Part shown: piece by piece, positions 1 to 9,583 of the stretch
Layout: each line of letters opens with the position of its first letter
Numbering within the stretch: position 1 is the first letter of the stretch
Source: a bacterium
GTDB lineage: Bacteria > CSSED10-310 > JAJRTK01
NCBI GenBank assembly: GCA_024278345.1
Contig: JAJRTK010000160.1
Location: forward strand, 1-17,547
Reading direction: 5' to 3'
DNA length: 17,547 nt
Position numbers and translations under genes: made by a program
Notes under the pieces: model-generated
Told to the model about the DNA's origin: nothing
Database searches by the model: none
What the model saw: only the letters and a program-made list of their open reading frames with translations

Positions 1-84
1 CTGGCGTGGGTCTGGGAGCGGCGCTCCCAGCGGAGGTCCGGAGGCGGAGCCTCCGCCGGGTTCCAGGGCTGGAAGCCCCGGGGC
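1..84. repeat. Hairpin-array repeat, left copy (cut by window start)
   Basis: A run of short perfect hairpins. CTGGGAGC-GGC-GCTCCCAG is at 12-30, GGAGGC-GGA-GCCTCC at 40-54, GGGCT-GGA-AGCCC at 66-78, and the palindrome GCCCCGGGGC at 75-84. Bases 1-64 recur as a direct copy at 17484-17547 with one difference (G46 versus A17529). That difference falls in the 3-base loop of the second hairpin, so the stem is preserved. The left part of the array lies outside the window. No gene is supported here, although one minus-strand frame is open across it. Confidence 0.9.
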
Positions 85-103
85 GGCGTCTGAAATCTGA
101 ACC

Positions 104-127
104 GTGGCCGGTACCATGACCGAGGCC
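104..127 (+). repeat. 24-bp inverted repeat, right-end copy of hairpin element
   Basis: These 24 bases, including GGTACCATGACCGAGGCC, occur again in exact reverse complement at 17410-17433. The match stops abruptly on both sides. Here the repeat lies downstream of the hairpin array; at the other end of the window its inverted copy lies upstream of the array. I infer that it is the terminal inverted repeat of the element carrying the array. It contains a KpnI-type GGTACC and an outer dyad, CGTGGCC...GGCCACG, at 103-130. Confidence 0.75.
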
Positions 128-130
128 ACG

Positions 131-640
131 ACCGATGATCGATGCTGGCTTGATCAATTGGGGATGAGAGTTGAGTTTTTCTGGGTTTTGCGGTATAAAG
201 ATTTCCTTTGGCTCAATCCCCTCGTGCCGTAAATAAACCCATTATTTTCAAGGTAGTACCCCAGTTTTTCACGTTTGTTAGGAAAGGTGTTTAAATAAAC
301 GACAAAAACAAGCCAGGGGTGGTGGTTTTTTACCTATTAAATCAATTTATTCCCGAGCGCCTCCCCATTGTCGTGAAGTTGTTGAGAAAATATAGACATC
401 TTGCCTCTTTCTCTTTTTCAGCAGATTCGTGTTGGGCGGATGTGGATAGTTGAAACTAGCTGTCCCGGCTTTTGGTCTACCTTGGTGTCTCTGGAAGACC
501 GGGATTCTCGCCATCGATGCGGATAAAGAATTTATGCACAGCAAAAACCCTTTAGATACTGACAATTTCCTTGGTTACCCACAGTACAACACCCACTAGT
601 CCTACAACAATCATTCCATCTCTATGAAGGAAGTCCTTTC
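131..640. other. Putative oriC / dnaN leader region, no gene
   Basis: A 510-base stretch with no convincing gene. It is richer in A+T than its surroundings, notably at about 225-305 and 325-420. DnaA-box-like 9-mers are TTATGCACA at 532-540 (fits TTWTNCACA exactly), TTACCCACA at 575-583, CTATCCACA on the minus strand at 441-449, and TTTTTCACG at 265-273 (the last three each one base off a consensus). TAAATAAAC is repeated directly at 230-238 and 292-300 within an AT-rich part that could serve as an unwinding region. Its place immediately before dnaN-recF-gyrBA supports an origin. However, dnaA is absent and the boxes are few, so it may only be a DnaA-regulated dnaN promoter region. I could not identify a clean -35/-10 pair. 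Confidence 0.5.
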
Positions 641-1789
641 ATGGAACTGACAGTTGATCGAGCAAACTTCCTCAACGTGGTTTCGCTGGTCCAGTCCATT
701 GTTGATCGGCGCAATACCATGCCGGCCTTAACAAACTTGCATCTTGAAGCAATGGGGGACGAGCTTTGTCTCCGGGCAATGGATCTTCAGATTGCCATGG
801 AAGCTCGCTGTCCGGCCAAAGTGGTAACGCCGGGGAAAACGACGGTGAGTGCTCGTAAGTTGTTTAGCATTCTCAAAGAGCTTCCCGTGTTGCCTGTAGC
901 TTTCCGAGCCGATCAAGAAGACTGGATCAGCCTTTCCTGTGGAAATGCGGATTTCAAGCTTGCAGGGCTGCCGGCGGATCGTTATCCGGCTTTCCCTGAA
1001 ATGGATTATGGGGATGTCGCGAATGCGGAAGGTGCAGTTGTCCGGGAGTACAAGCCTCTTCGCATTGAATCATCAACATTGCATAGCATGCTGAAAAAGA
1101 CCGTGTTCGTTGCTTCGAAGGAAGAGGGTCGTGCGGCTTTTTCAGGCGTTTATTGGATTTTGACGTCAGGGACGTTGCAACTTGTGACCACCGACGGCCA
1201 CCGTCTGGCGCACATCCGGCGTCCCATGGAGTCTCTGGAGATCGCGGAGAAGCAGACGCTTCTTCTTCCCCGTCGGGCCATGGCCGAGTTGGAGCGGATC
1301 ATTGACACCCACAAGGATGCCAAGTCGGTAGAAATGTTCCAGAATGGGCAGCAGGTCGTTTTTCGTCTGAATTCGGTGGTTCTTTCTTGCTCGTTGCTAG
1401 AAGGGAGGTTTCCGAACTACGAGATGGTCATTCCCAAGGACAACGACAAGTCCGTCCAAGTATCTCGGGACGCACTACGGCAGGCGATTCGACGAACATC
1501 GTTGCTGGCCGACGACCAGTTCCGAGGGATCCAGCTTGCGCTTTTGAAGGATAAGATCCTTTTGACGTGTCGAAACAAGGAGCTTGGGCATGCTCGGGAG
1601 GAGATTGCCATCAACTTCCAGGGGCCAGAGATCGAAGTGGTCTTCAACTCAAGCTATGTGTTGGAGTTTTTGTCGAGCTTGGAAGGCGAGGAAATCGAGC
1701 TCAGCTTCAAGACGCCGACCTCCGCGTCGCTGCTCAAGGATCTCGAGGATGACGGCTATCAGTGTATCTTGATGCCCATGAAAATCTAG
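641..1789 (+). CDS. dnaN: DNA polymerase III subunit beta (sliding clamp)
   Basis: This is the ring-shaped homodimeric clamp that encircles DNA and tethers polymerase III and repair proteins. At 382 residues it is close to the family length (366 in E. coli, 378 in B. subtilis). It shows the three-fold clamp layout, roughly residues 1-120, 130-255 and 256-382. The N terminus (MELTVDRANFLNVVSLVQSI) and the C-terminal end (YQCILMPMKI) match the family; the end packs near the client-binding pocket. The ATG is preceded by AAGGAAG at 627-633 with a 7-base gap, a good ribosome-binding site. It is first in a dnaN-recF-gyrB-gyrA series. Expression probably depends on the 131-640 region with its DnaA-box-like sites. 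Confidence 0.97.
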   Translation: MELTVDRANFLNVVSLVQSIVDRRNTMPALTNLHLEAMGDELCLRAMDLQIAMEARCPAKVVTPGKTTVSARKLFSILKELPVLPVAFRADQEDWISLSCGNADFKLAGLPADRYPAFPEMDYGDVANAEGAVVREYKPLRIESSTLHSMLKKTVFVASKEEGRAAFSGVYWILTSGTLQLVTTDGHRLAHIRRPMESLEIAEKQTLLLPRRAMAELERIIDTHKDAKSVEMFQNGQQVVFRLNSVVLSCSLLEGRFPNYEMVIPKDNDKSVQVSRDALRQAIRRTSLLADDQFRGIQLALLKDKILLTCRNKELGHAREEIAINFQGPEIEVVFNSSYVLEFLSSLEGEEIELSFKTPTSASLLKDLEDDGYQCILMPMKI

Positions 1790-1823
1790 TGCTTTTCGCC
1801 CCGGAAAGGTGTTGGAGTTTTCC

Positions 1824-2936
1824 GTGTGGATCAGGACCATTGAAGTGGACGGACTGCGCAATCTCCGGAGCCAGGACTTGGAGTGTTCCAGGGGGATGAA
1901 CATTCTGATAGGGGAGAATGCCCAGGGAAAGAGCAATTTCCTTGAGGCGATTAGCTTGGCTTGTCAGGCTCGCTCTTTTCGGCAAAGCACGAATGAGGAG
2001 ATCCTTCAATTTGGCCGGGAACATGGATCGGTAACCGCCTCTTTTGAGGAGGGCGGTTCTGGCGGAAGCATCACTTGCCGTATCGCTTTGGATGAGCGGC
2101 ACAAATATGCTTTCGTCGATGGAAGGCAGGTGACGCAAATAACGGATTTCTTGGAGAGAACTCCGCCGATGGTCGTTTTTAGGAGTGAGAGCTTGGCCAT
2201 TGGCCGTGGATCTCCGGAGGTGCGGCGAAGGTTTTTAGATGGGCTTTTGGTGGGACTCGCGCCCTCGTTTGCCAGAGTTCTTCGGCGGTATCGCCGGGCC
2301 CTGATGCAGCGGAATACCGCGTTGAAGAAGGGGTGGGGCGTCCCCGAGCTTGCGGGCTTCGATGACGAGCTTGTGGTGGCAGGCGTGGTGCTTTTGGAAC
2401 GGCGGCGGGCTTTGGTGGAGGACCTGGGAAAGATCGCGGCTCGTTTCCAAATGGAGTTTGGCGAGGAGCTTGGGCTTTCCTATCGTGCCACGATTCCGTT
2501 ATCCTATGGGGATGGACAAACGCTTGAAGACAAGAGGGCCGAATACCGCAGTTTTCTGAAGCGAGGCCTTCACCGGGATCGGCAACAGGGAACGACGACG
2601 AAAGGGCCTCACCGCGACGACTTGTCGATTTCTCTCCAGGGGCGATCACTGAAGCGGTTTGGTTCCCAGGGTCAAGTGAGGAGCGTGGTCATTTCCCTCA
2701 AAATTGCTGAGATCGAGCTCTTGAGCCAGGCAAGAGGGAGACCGCCGATTCTTTTGCTTGACGATGTGGGCGCGGAGCTGGATCATCGGCGTCGCGAGCG
2801 TCTTTTCGACGCGGTTTCCAAGGGTCGCCAAGTTTTCATCACCACGACGAAACTCGAGGTCTTGGGATTGGATTTTGAGGATTGCCGCCTTTTTAAGGTG
2901 GAGCAGGGGGAAGTCGGGAACAAGGTGGCAAATTGA
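1824..2936 (+). CDS. recF: DNA replication and repair protein RecF
   Basis: An SMC/ABC-like ATPase that with RecO and RecR loads RecA at single-strand gaps. Walker A is GENAQGKS (about residues 30-37, with Ser in place of the commoner Thr). The ABC signature is FGSQGQ, preceded by TTTKGPHRDDL. Walker B with D-loop is PPILLLDDVGAELD, followed by VFITTT. I chose GTG at 1824 (product MWIRTIEVDGLRNL) because it matches the usual short RecF N terminus and has GGAG at 1814-1817 with a 6-base gap. An in-frame GTG at 1809 would add five residues but has no properly spaced site. The length of 370 residues is normal. It follows dnaN by 34 bases and is probably co-transcribed with it. Confidence 0.95.
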   Translation: MWIRTIEVDGLRNLRSQDLECSRGMNILIGENAQGKSNFLEAISLACQARSFRQSTNEEILQFGREHGSVTASFEEGGSGGSITCRIALDERHKYAFVDGRQVTQITDFLERTPPMVVFRSESLAIGRGSPEVRRRFLDGLLVGLAPSFARVLRRYRRALMQRNTALKKGWGVPELAGFDDELVVAGVVLLERRRALVEDLGKIAARFQMEFGEELGLSYRATIPLSYGDGQTLEDKRAEYRSFLKRGLHRDRQQGTTTKGPHRDDLSISLQGRSLKRFGSQGQVRSVVISLKIAEIELLSQARGRPPILLLDDVGAELDHRRRERLFDAVSKGRQVFITTTKLEVLGLDFEDCRLFKVEQGEVGNKVAN

Positions 2937-2964
2937 TTTCCAAGGGCCGCCAAAGGACCAAGGC

Positions 2965-3118
2965 GGGACCTATCAGATCCGGTTGACAACATCACCGCTG
3001 GGGCAGGCCTCCTTCCCAGCTCCGTGCAGCCCGGAGGGCGCTACACAGGCAAGATGCCGGTGCCACCGTTTCGGCGAAGAAAATTGTAAAGCAAAAACAC
3101 GACAATTTGATAGGTCCC
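2965..3118. mobile_element. MITE-like insertion with 8-bp target duplication
   Basis: The ends are perfect 11-bp inverted repeats, GGGACCTATCA at 2965-2975 and TGATAGGTCCC at 3108-3118 (13 of 14 if extended). They are flanked directly by ACCAAGGC at 2957-2964 and again at 3119-3126, an exact 8-bp direct repeat as expected for a target-site duplication. The 154-bp body has no transposase reading frame, so the element must be non-autonomous. Inside are short hairpins with 3-base loops: GCCC-GGA-GGGC, GGCA-AGA-TGCC and GGT-GCC-ACC. Several insertion-sequence families make 8-bp duplications and I cannot assign the parent. It separates recF from gyrB and probably changes how gyrB is expressed. Confidence 0.8.
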
Positions 3119-3153
3119 ACCAAGGCTGAGGTTCCGGTGAAGGGTGTTAGAGA

Positions 3154-3180
3154 GGCGAGCAGCGGGAGCGGCCGCGACCG
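3154..3180 (+). repeat. 27-bp GC-rich repeat upstream of gyrB
   Basis: Contains the 15-base core CGGGAGCGGCCGCGA (3163-3177), which includes a NotI-type GCGGCCGC palindrome. The reverse complement of 5764-5790, just after gyrB, matches this site at 23 of 27 positions. The site lies 155 bases before the gyrB start. It may be a protein-binding site or part of a dispersed repeat; the sequence does not say which. Confidence 0.55.
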
Positions 3181-3284
3181 ATGGGAGCGGAAGACAACAA
3201 AAAAACAAAAGCGTTTTATTAAGATCGTGCCCTGCGGGGTGACAACCGACTGTCCGAATCAGTGCTCTTGTTGGCTTTGCTTAG

Positions 3285-5750
<2,466 letters not shown>

Positions 5751-5763
5751 GGTCCGTTCACGC

Positions 5764-5790
5764 CGCTCGCGGCCGCTCCCGTCGCTCACC
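5764..5790 (-). repeat. 27-bp GC-rich repeat downstream of gyrB (inverted copy)
   Basis: Reverse-complement partner of 3154-3180, with 23 of 27 bases identical and an unbroken 15-base core at 5767-5781. It lies in the 136-base gyrB-gyrA spacer, 13 bases after the gyrB stop. It could act in RNA or DNA as a processing or binding site between the two gyrase genes. No T-run follows, so it is not an intrinsic terminator. Confidence 0.55.
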
Positions 5791-5886
5791 AATCAACCCG
5801 CTCTAAGGGTCTCCATACCGCGCTTCCAGGCCAGTGCATAAAAACGGGGGGACGACCCAAATGCATTCCGATTGCAAGGAGCTTCC

Positions 5887-8412
5887 ATGACCGCCATTTC
5901 AATTCCTCCAGTCGATGACGATCGCATTGATGTCTATATCGAGGATGAGCTGAAATCCTCGTTTCTCGATTACGCCATGAGTGTCATCGTCTCCCGAGCC
6001 TTGCCCGATGTGAGAGATGGCCTCAAGCCAGTCCACCGTCGAATCCTGTACGGGATGAGTGACCTTGGCCTCGCATCGAACCGACCGTACAAGAAGTGCG
6101 CTCGCGTTGTCGGGGAAGTCCTGGGCAAGTACCATCCTCATGGCGAAGGAGCCGTTTACGATTCGTTGGTCCGGCTGGCCCAGGATTTTTCCTTGCGCTA
6201 TCCGCTGGTGGACGGCCAGGGAAACTTTGGGTCCATCGACGGCGACTCCGCCGCGGCCATGCGGTATACGGAAGCCCGGATGGCTCGCACGGCGGAACAG
6301 ATGCTGAGCGACATCGATAAGGACACGGTGGACTATCGGTCGAACTTTGATGAATCCCAGCTCGAGCCCGTCGTCTTGCCCACTCGTCTTCCCAATTTGC
6401 TCATCAACGGGGCATCCGGAATTGCCGTGGGGATGGCGACGAACATTCCGCCCCACAACATTGGCGAAGTGCTCGACGCGCTGGTTCGGCTCATCGAAAA
6501 CCCAGACTTGACCACTCTTGAGCTCATGGAGAGCATTCCGGGACCCGATTTTCCTACCGGGGGCTTCATCGTAGGCCGGGGAGGCGTACGCCAGGCCTAC
6601 GAGACGGGACGCGGGAAGATTTACGTTCGAGGCAAGACAGAGATCGAGACCGACAAGCAGGGCAGGGAAGCGATTATCATTACCGAAATTCCCTACATGG
6701 TGAACAAGGTCAAGCTCATCGAGCGGATGGTTGCTCTGGTCAAGGATAAAGTGATTCTGGGGATCCGGGACATTCGAGACGAGTCTGATCGCTCCGGGAT
6801 GCGGTTGGTGGTGGAAATCAAACGCGACCACGTCGCGGAAATCATTCTCAACCAGCTCTTGCGTCACACTCCGCTGCAGACGACTTTCGGCGCAAATATG
6901 CTTGCCCTTGTGGGGAACCGGCCACAGGTGCTCCCCCTCAAGGATATGCTCATTCACTTCCTCAACCATCGTCGCGAGGTGGTGCGCCGGCGAACACAGC
7001 ACGACTTGAAAAAGGCCCAGGCCCGAGCCCACATCGTACAAGGCTATCTCAAAGCGCTGGACTTCATCGACGAAGTCATCGCCATCATCCGCTCCAGCGC
7101 GAACACGGAGATCGCCAGGAATGGGCTGATGGAGCGCTTCGAGTTGTCAGAGCGCCAGGCCAAGGCGATTCTTGAAATGCGCCTTGCTCGTTTGACTGCT
7201 TTGGAGCGAGAAAAGCTCGAACAGGAGTACGCCGAGCTCCAAGCCGCAATATCGACGTACCAGGAAATCCTTGGCTCCGAAGCCGTCCTGATGCAGGTGA
7301 TACGAGACGAGATTCGGGAGATCCGAGAGGCTTTCAGCGATGAACGCCGCACACAGTTCCTTGACGGAATTATCGATCTTGACGATGAAGATCTCATTGC
7401 CGAGGAAGACATGGTTGTGCTCCTCACACACCAAGGCTATATCAAGCGGACGGCCCTTGGGGAGTTCAATACCCAGAAACGCCGTGGGCAGGGAGTTCGA
7501 GGGATCATAGCCAAGGAAGAGGATTTCGTCGAACATCTCTACGTCGCTTCCACTCACGACTACTTGATGATCTTCACCAACTTGGGCCAGGTCCACTGGA
7601 TCAAAGTCTACAAGATCCCAGAAACCGACCGTAGCTCCAGGGGCAAACCCTTGGTGCGCCTGCTCAATCTGGCCAAGGAAGAGAAAGTTACGGCGATCTT
7701 GCCCATCCGTTCCTTCAGTGAGCCGGAACGCTATGTCCTCATGGCCACGAAGAATGGCTGGGTGAAGAAAACGCCGCTTCACGACTACCGTGCCCGAGGC
7801 TTTAGCATCATCGCCGTTGCCCTCCAGGAGGGAGACGAGCTCATTGATGTCGAGGTCGTCGGGCCAGGAGATGATGTCTTTTTGGCGACTCGGTGTGGCA
7901 AAGCGATCCGCTTCGGCCAGGGAGATGTCCGATCCACGAGCCGCAACAGCCGCGGCGTGATTGGAGTCCGCCTCGAAGGTGAAGGGAATCGCGTCATCAG
8001 CATGTGTGTCATCGATCCTTCCCAACAAGAGGAGACCGCCGTGCTGACGGTAAGCGAACGGGGATATGGGAAGAGAACACCGCTGGTGGAGTATCCTCGC
8101 CAGGGTCGGAGCGGGAAGGGCCGCATCAATATCAACGTGAACAAGAAGATAGGGTTCGCTGTCTCTTCCGCCCTGGTGCGAGGTGACGAGCAACTCATGC
8201 TCATCACTTCGGCAGGGAAAATCATTCGGATACGCATGGAGGGAATCCGGATTTGTGGGCGCAACACTCAGGGGGTCAAGCTCCAAGATCTGAAAAAGGG
8301 CGAGATCATCGCCGCCGTAGAGCCTTTCGTTGTCGATGACGAGGAAGAGGAAACCCAACAAGCGAAAGATTCTCCAATGGCACTGTCCGAAGAAGAGTCA
8401 TCGCCGAGTTAG
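5887..8412 (+). CDS. gyrA: DNA gyrase subunit A
   Basis: The DNA-cleaving and DNA-wrapping subunit of gyrase. The winged-helix domain has the catalytic tyrosine in [10 protein letters not shown] (Y127, preceded by R126). The tower and coiled-coil region runs to about residue 490, followed by a six-bladed pinwheel C-terminal domain and an acidic tail ([11 protein letters not shown]). The length of 841 residues is normal. ATG 5887 has AAGGAG at 5876-5881 five bases before it; an in-frame TTG at 5872 lacks a site. Odd points: the quinolone-region motif reads [10 protein letters not shown] (G88 at the E. coli Ser83 position, E87 at Asp82, D92 at Asp87). The GyrA box reads QKRRGQG (530-536) instead of QRRGGKG. 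The rest ([17 protein letters not shown]) is clearly gyrase-like rather than ParC-like. Confidence 0.96.
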   Translation: MTAISIPPVDDDRIDVYIEDELKSSFLDYAMSVIVSRALPDVRDGLKPVHRRILYGMSDLGLASNRPYKKCARVVGEVLGKYHPHGEGAVYDSLVRLAQDFSLRYPLVDGQGNFGSIDGDSAAAMRYTEARMARTAEQMLSDIDKDTVDYRSNFDESQLEPVVLPTRLPNLLINGASGIAVGMATNIPPHNIGEVLDALVRLIENPDLTTLELMESIPGPDFPTGGFIVGRGGVRQAYETGRGKIYVRGKTEIETDKQGREAIIITEIPYMVNKVKLIERMVALVKDKVILGIRDIRDESDRSGMRLVVEIKRDHVAEIILNQLLRHTPLQTTFGANMLALVGNRPQVLPLKDMLIHFLNHRREVVRRRTQHDLKKAQARAHIVQGYLKALDFIDEVIAIIRSSANTEIARNGLMERFELSERQAKAILEMRLARLTALEREKLEQEYAELQAAISTYQEILGSEAVLMQVIRDEIREIREAFSDERRTQFLDGIIDLDDEDLIAEEDMVVLLTHQGYIKRTALGEFNTQKRRGQGVRGIIAKEEDFVEHLYVASTHDYLMIFTNLGQVHWIKVYKIPETDRSSRGKPLVRLLNLAKEEKVTAILPIRSFSEPERYVLMATKNGWVKKTPLHDYRARGFSIIAVALQEGDELIDVEVVGPGDDVFLATRCGKAIRFGQGDVRSTSRNSRGVIGVRLEGEGNRVISMCVIDPSQQEETAVLTVSERGYGKRTPLVEYPRQGRSGKGRININVNKKIGFAVSSALVRGDEQLMLITSAGKIIRIRMEGIRICGRNTQGVKLQDLKKGEIIAAVEPFVVDDEEEETQQAKDSPMALSEEESSPS

Positions 8413-8425
8413 ACGTGGGCAGCTA

Positions 8426-8620
8426 ATGCAAGATCGGACAATTATTTACAAAGTTGTGGAAATTCAGGTTGTTACGGACGAAGAGATGGAGAAGGCCCTC
8501 AACGAGTGGACACGCCGGGGATGGCAGTTCGATAGCATCCAGTTCGTGGTTCGAGAGAATTCTCGGCGACCATCCATGGCTTTTCTTCTCTTTGTCCAAA
8601 GTTCCGTGGCAGGGGACTGA
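8426..8620 (+). CDS. Small DUF4177-like protein
   Basis: A 64-residue protein starting MQDRTIIYKVVEIQ, with EMEKALNEWTRRGWQFDSI in the middle and RPSMAFLLF near the end. The pattern YKVVE, then a helix of acidic and hydrophobic residues, then GW plus a beta strand, and a final hydrophobic strand matches the small DUF4177 family, whose function is unknown. It begins 13 bases after the gyrA stop and ends 15 bases before the epimerase gene, so it is probably in the same transcript. The ribosome-binding site before ATG 8426 is weak (GTGGG), suggesting translational coupling to gyrA. There is no signal peptide or membrane segment. An upstream in-frame ATG inside the end of gyrA is possible but unlikely. 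Confidence 0.65.
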   Translation: MQDRTIIYKVVEIQVVTDEEMEKALNEWTRRGWQFDSIQFVVRENSRRPSMAFLLFVQSSVAGD

Positions 8621-8635
8621 GTCGCAGAGGGCGCC

Positions 8636-9577
8636 GTGGTGAACGAGCTTGAGCCAAAAAAAATTCTTGTGACCGGCGGTGCTGGGTTTATCGGTGCCAA
8701 CCTTGTTAGAATGCTCCTGAGAAGTGGCTATAAGGTCGTCGTTCTGGACAACCTTAGTACCGGAAACAAGGAGGCTCTTGAAGGATTGCCCATTCGGTTT
8801 GTCTTGGGGGACATCCTGGAGCGGGAGCGCGTCGATGAGGCCCTTGTCGGTTGTGATGGAGTCGTTCACCTGGCCGCTCAGTCCACAGTCCCGGCTTCGC
8901 TGCTGGATCCGGAGATGGATTGCCGGATCAACGTGCTCGGGACCTTGAATCTCTTGGAAGCCGCGAAGAAAGCCTCGGAGGCTCGGAACGAGGGTTTGCG
9001 CTTTGTTTTTGCTTCTTCAAATGCTCCGCTTGGCCGCCAACCGCCTCCAGCGACAGAGGAGAAGGCTCCCCTTCCCATTTCCCCTTACGGTGCCAGCAAG
9101 TTGGCCGGGGAAGGTTATTGCCATGCCTACCACGGATCCTGGGGACTGGGGACGGTAATCCTGAGATTCGCCAATGTATACGGTCCTTTTTCCGCCCACA
9201 GCGAAGGTGTGATCCCGAAGTTCTTCCGAAGTTTCCTTGCGGGGCGGGAGATCACCATTGATGGCGATGGGATGCAAACGCGAGACTTCGTCTATGTGGG
9301 TGACTTATGCCGAGCGATTGTCATGGCGTTGGAAAGCTCGATTGGTGGGGAGACGTTCCAGATCGCTACGGGCCAGGAAACGAGTATTCTCGAGCTTGTT
9401 CGGACCATGGAATCGGTTCTTGGCAAGGGTTTTCGGAAGAGGCACGGGCCAATACGACTGGGTGATATTCGAAAAAACTACTCTTGTGTGAGCAAGATCG
9501 AAAAGATGTTAGGTTGGCAACCTCTCGTGGATCTGGTGAGTGGTCTTCGAGAAACAAGCCTTTATTATGAGCTCTGA
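8636..9577 (+). CDS. NAD-dependent sugar-nucleotide epimerase/dehydratase
   Basis: An extended short-chain dehydrogenase acting on nucleoside-diphosphate sugars, of the UDP-glucose/UDP-GlcNAc 4-epimerase type. The dinucleotide motif is TGGAGFIG (13-20), D38 in VLDNLSTG would bind the NAD ribose, and HLAAQ follows. The catalytic set is S128, Y151 and K155 (YGASK). LRFANVYGP and DGMQTRDFVYVGD are typical of this group. The usual VYG after the catalytic serine is PLG here (SSNAPLG), a small departure. At 313 residues it is normal in length. The GTG start has GAGG at 8627-8630 five bases before it; a second GTG follows immediately. It lies directly before a sugar-1-phosphate transferase, so it probably supplies an envelope or exopolysaccharide pathway. 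The substrate cannot be read from sequence. Confidence 0.9.
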   Translation: MVNELEPKKILVTGGAGFIGANLVRMLLRSGYKVVVLDNLSTGNKEALEGLPIRFVLGDILERERVDEALVGCDGVVHLAAQSTVPASLLDPEMDCRINVLGTLNLLEAAKKASEARNEGLRFVFASSNAPLGRQPPPATEEKAPLPISPYGASKLAGEGYCHAYHGSWGLGTVILRFANVYGPFSAHSEGVIPKFFRSFLAGREITIDGDGMQTRDFVYVGDLCRAIVMALESSIGGETFQIATGQETSILELVRTMESVLGKGFRKRHGPIRLGDIRKNYSCVSKIEKMLGWQPLVDLVSGLRETSLYYEL

Positions 9578-9583
9578 GAGCCG

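Noticed and set aside
1-84. CRISPR array
   Set aside because: The repeated units are different palindromes in tandem, without identical repeats separated by unique spacers, and no cas gene is present.
347-565. 72-codon minus-strand frame in the putative origin region
   Set aside because: No family resemblance, no ribosome-binding site, and it overlaps three DnaA-box-like sites.
5899-7041. Long minus-strand frame (380 codons) opposite gyrA
   Set aside because: gyrA in this interval is unmistakable, and the antisense frame shows no family pattern; it is a codon-bias shadow. The same applies to 7147-8361 and 3219-3968.
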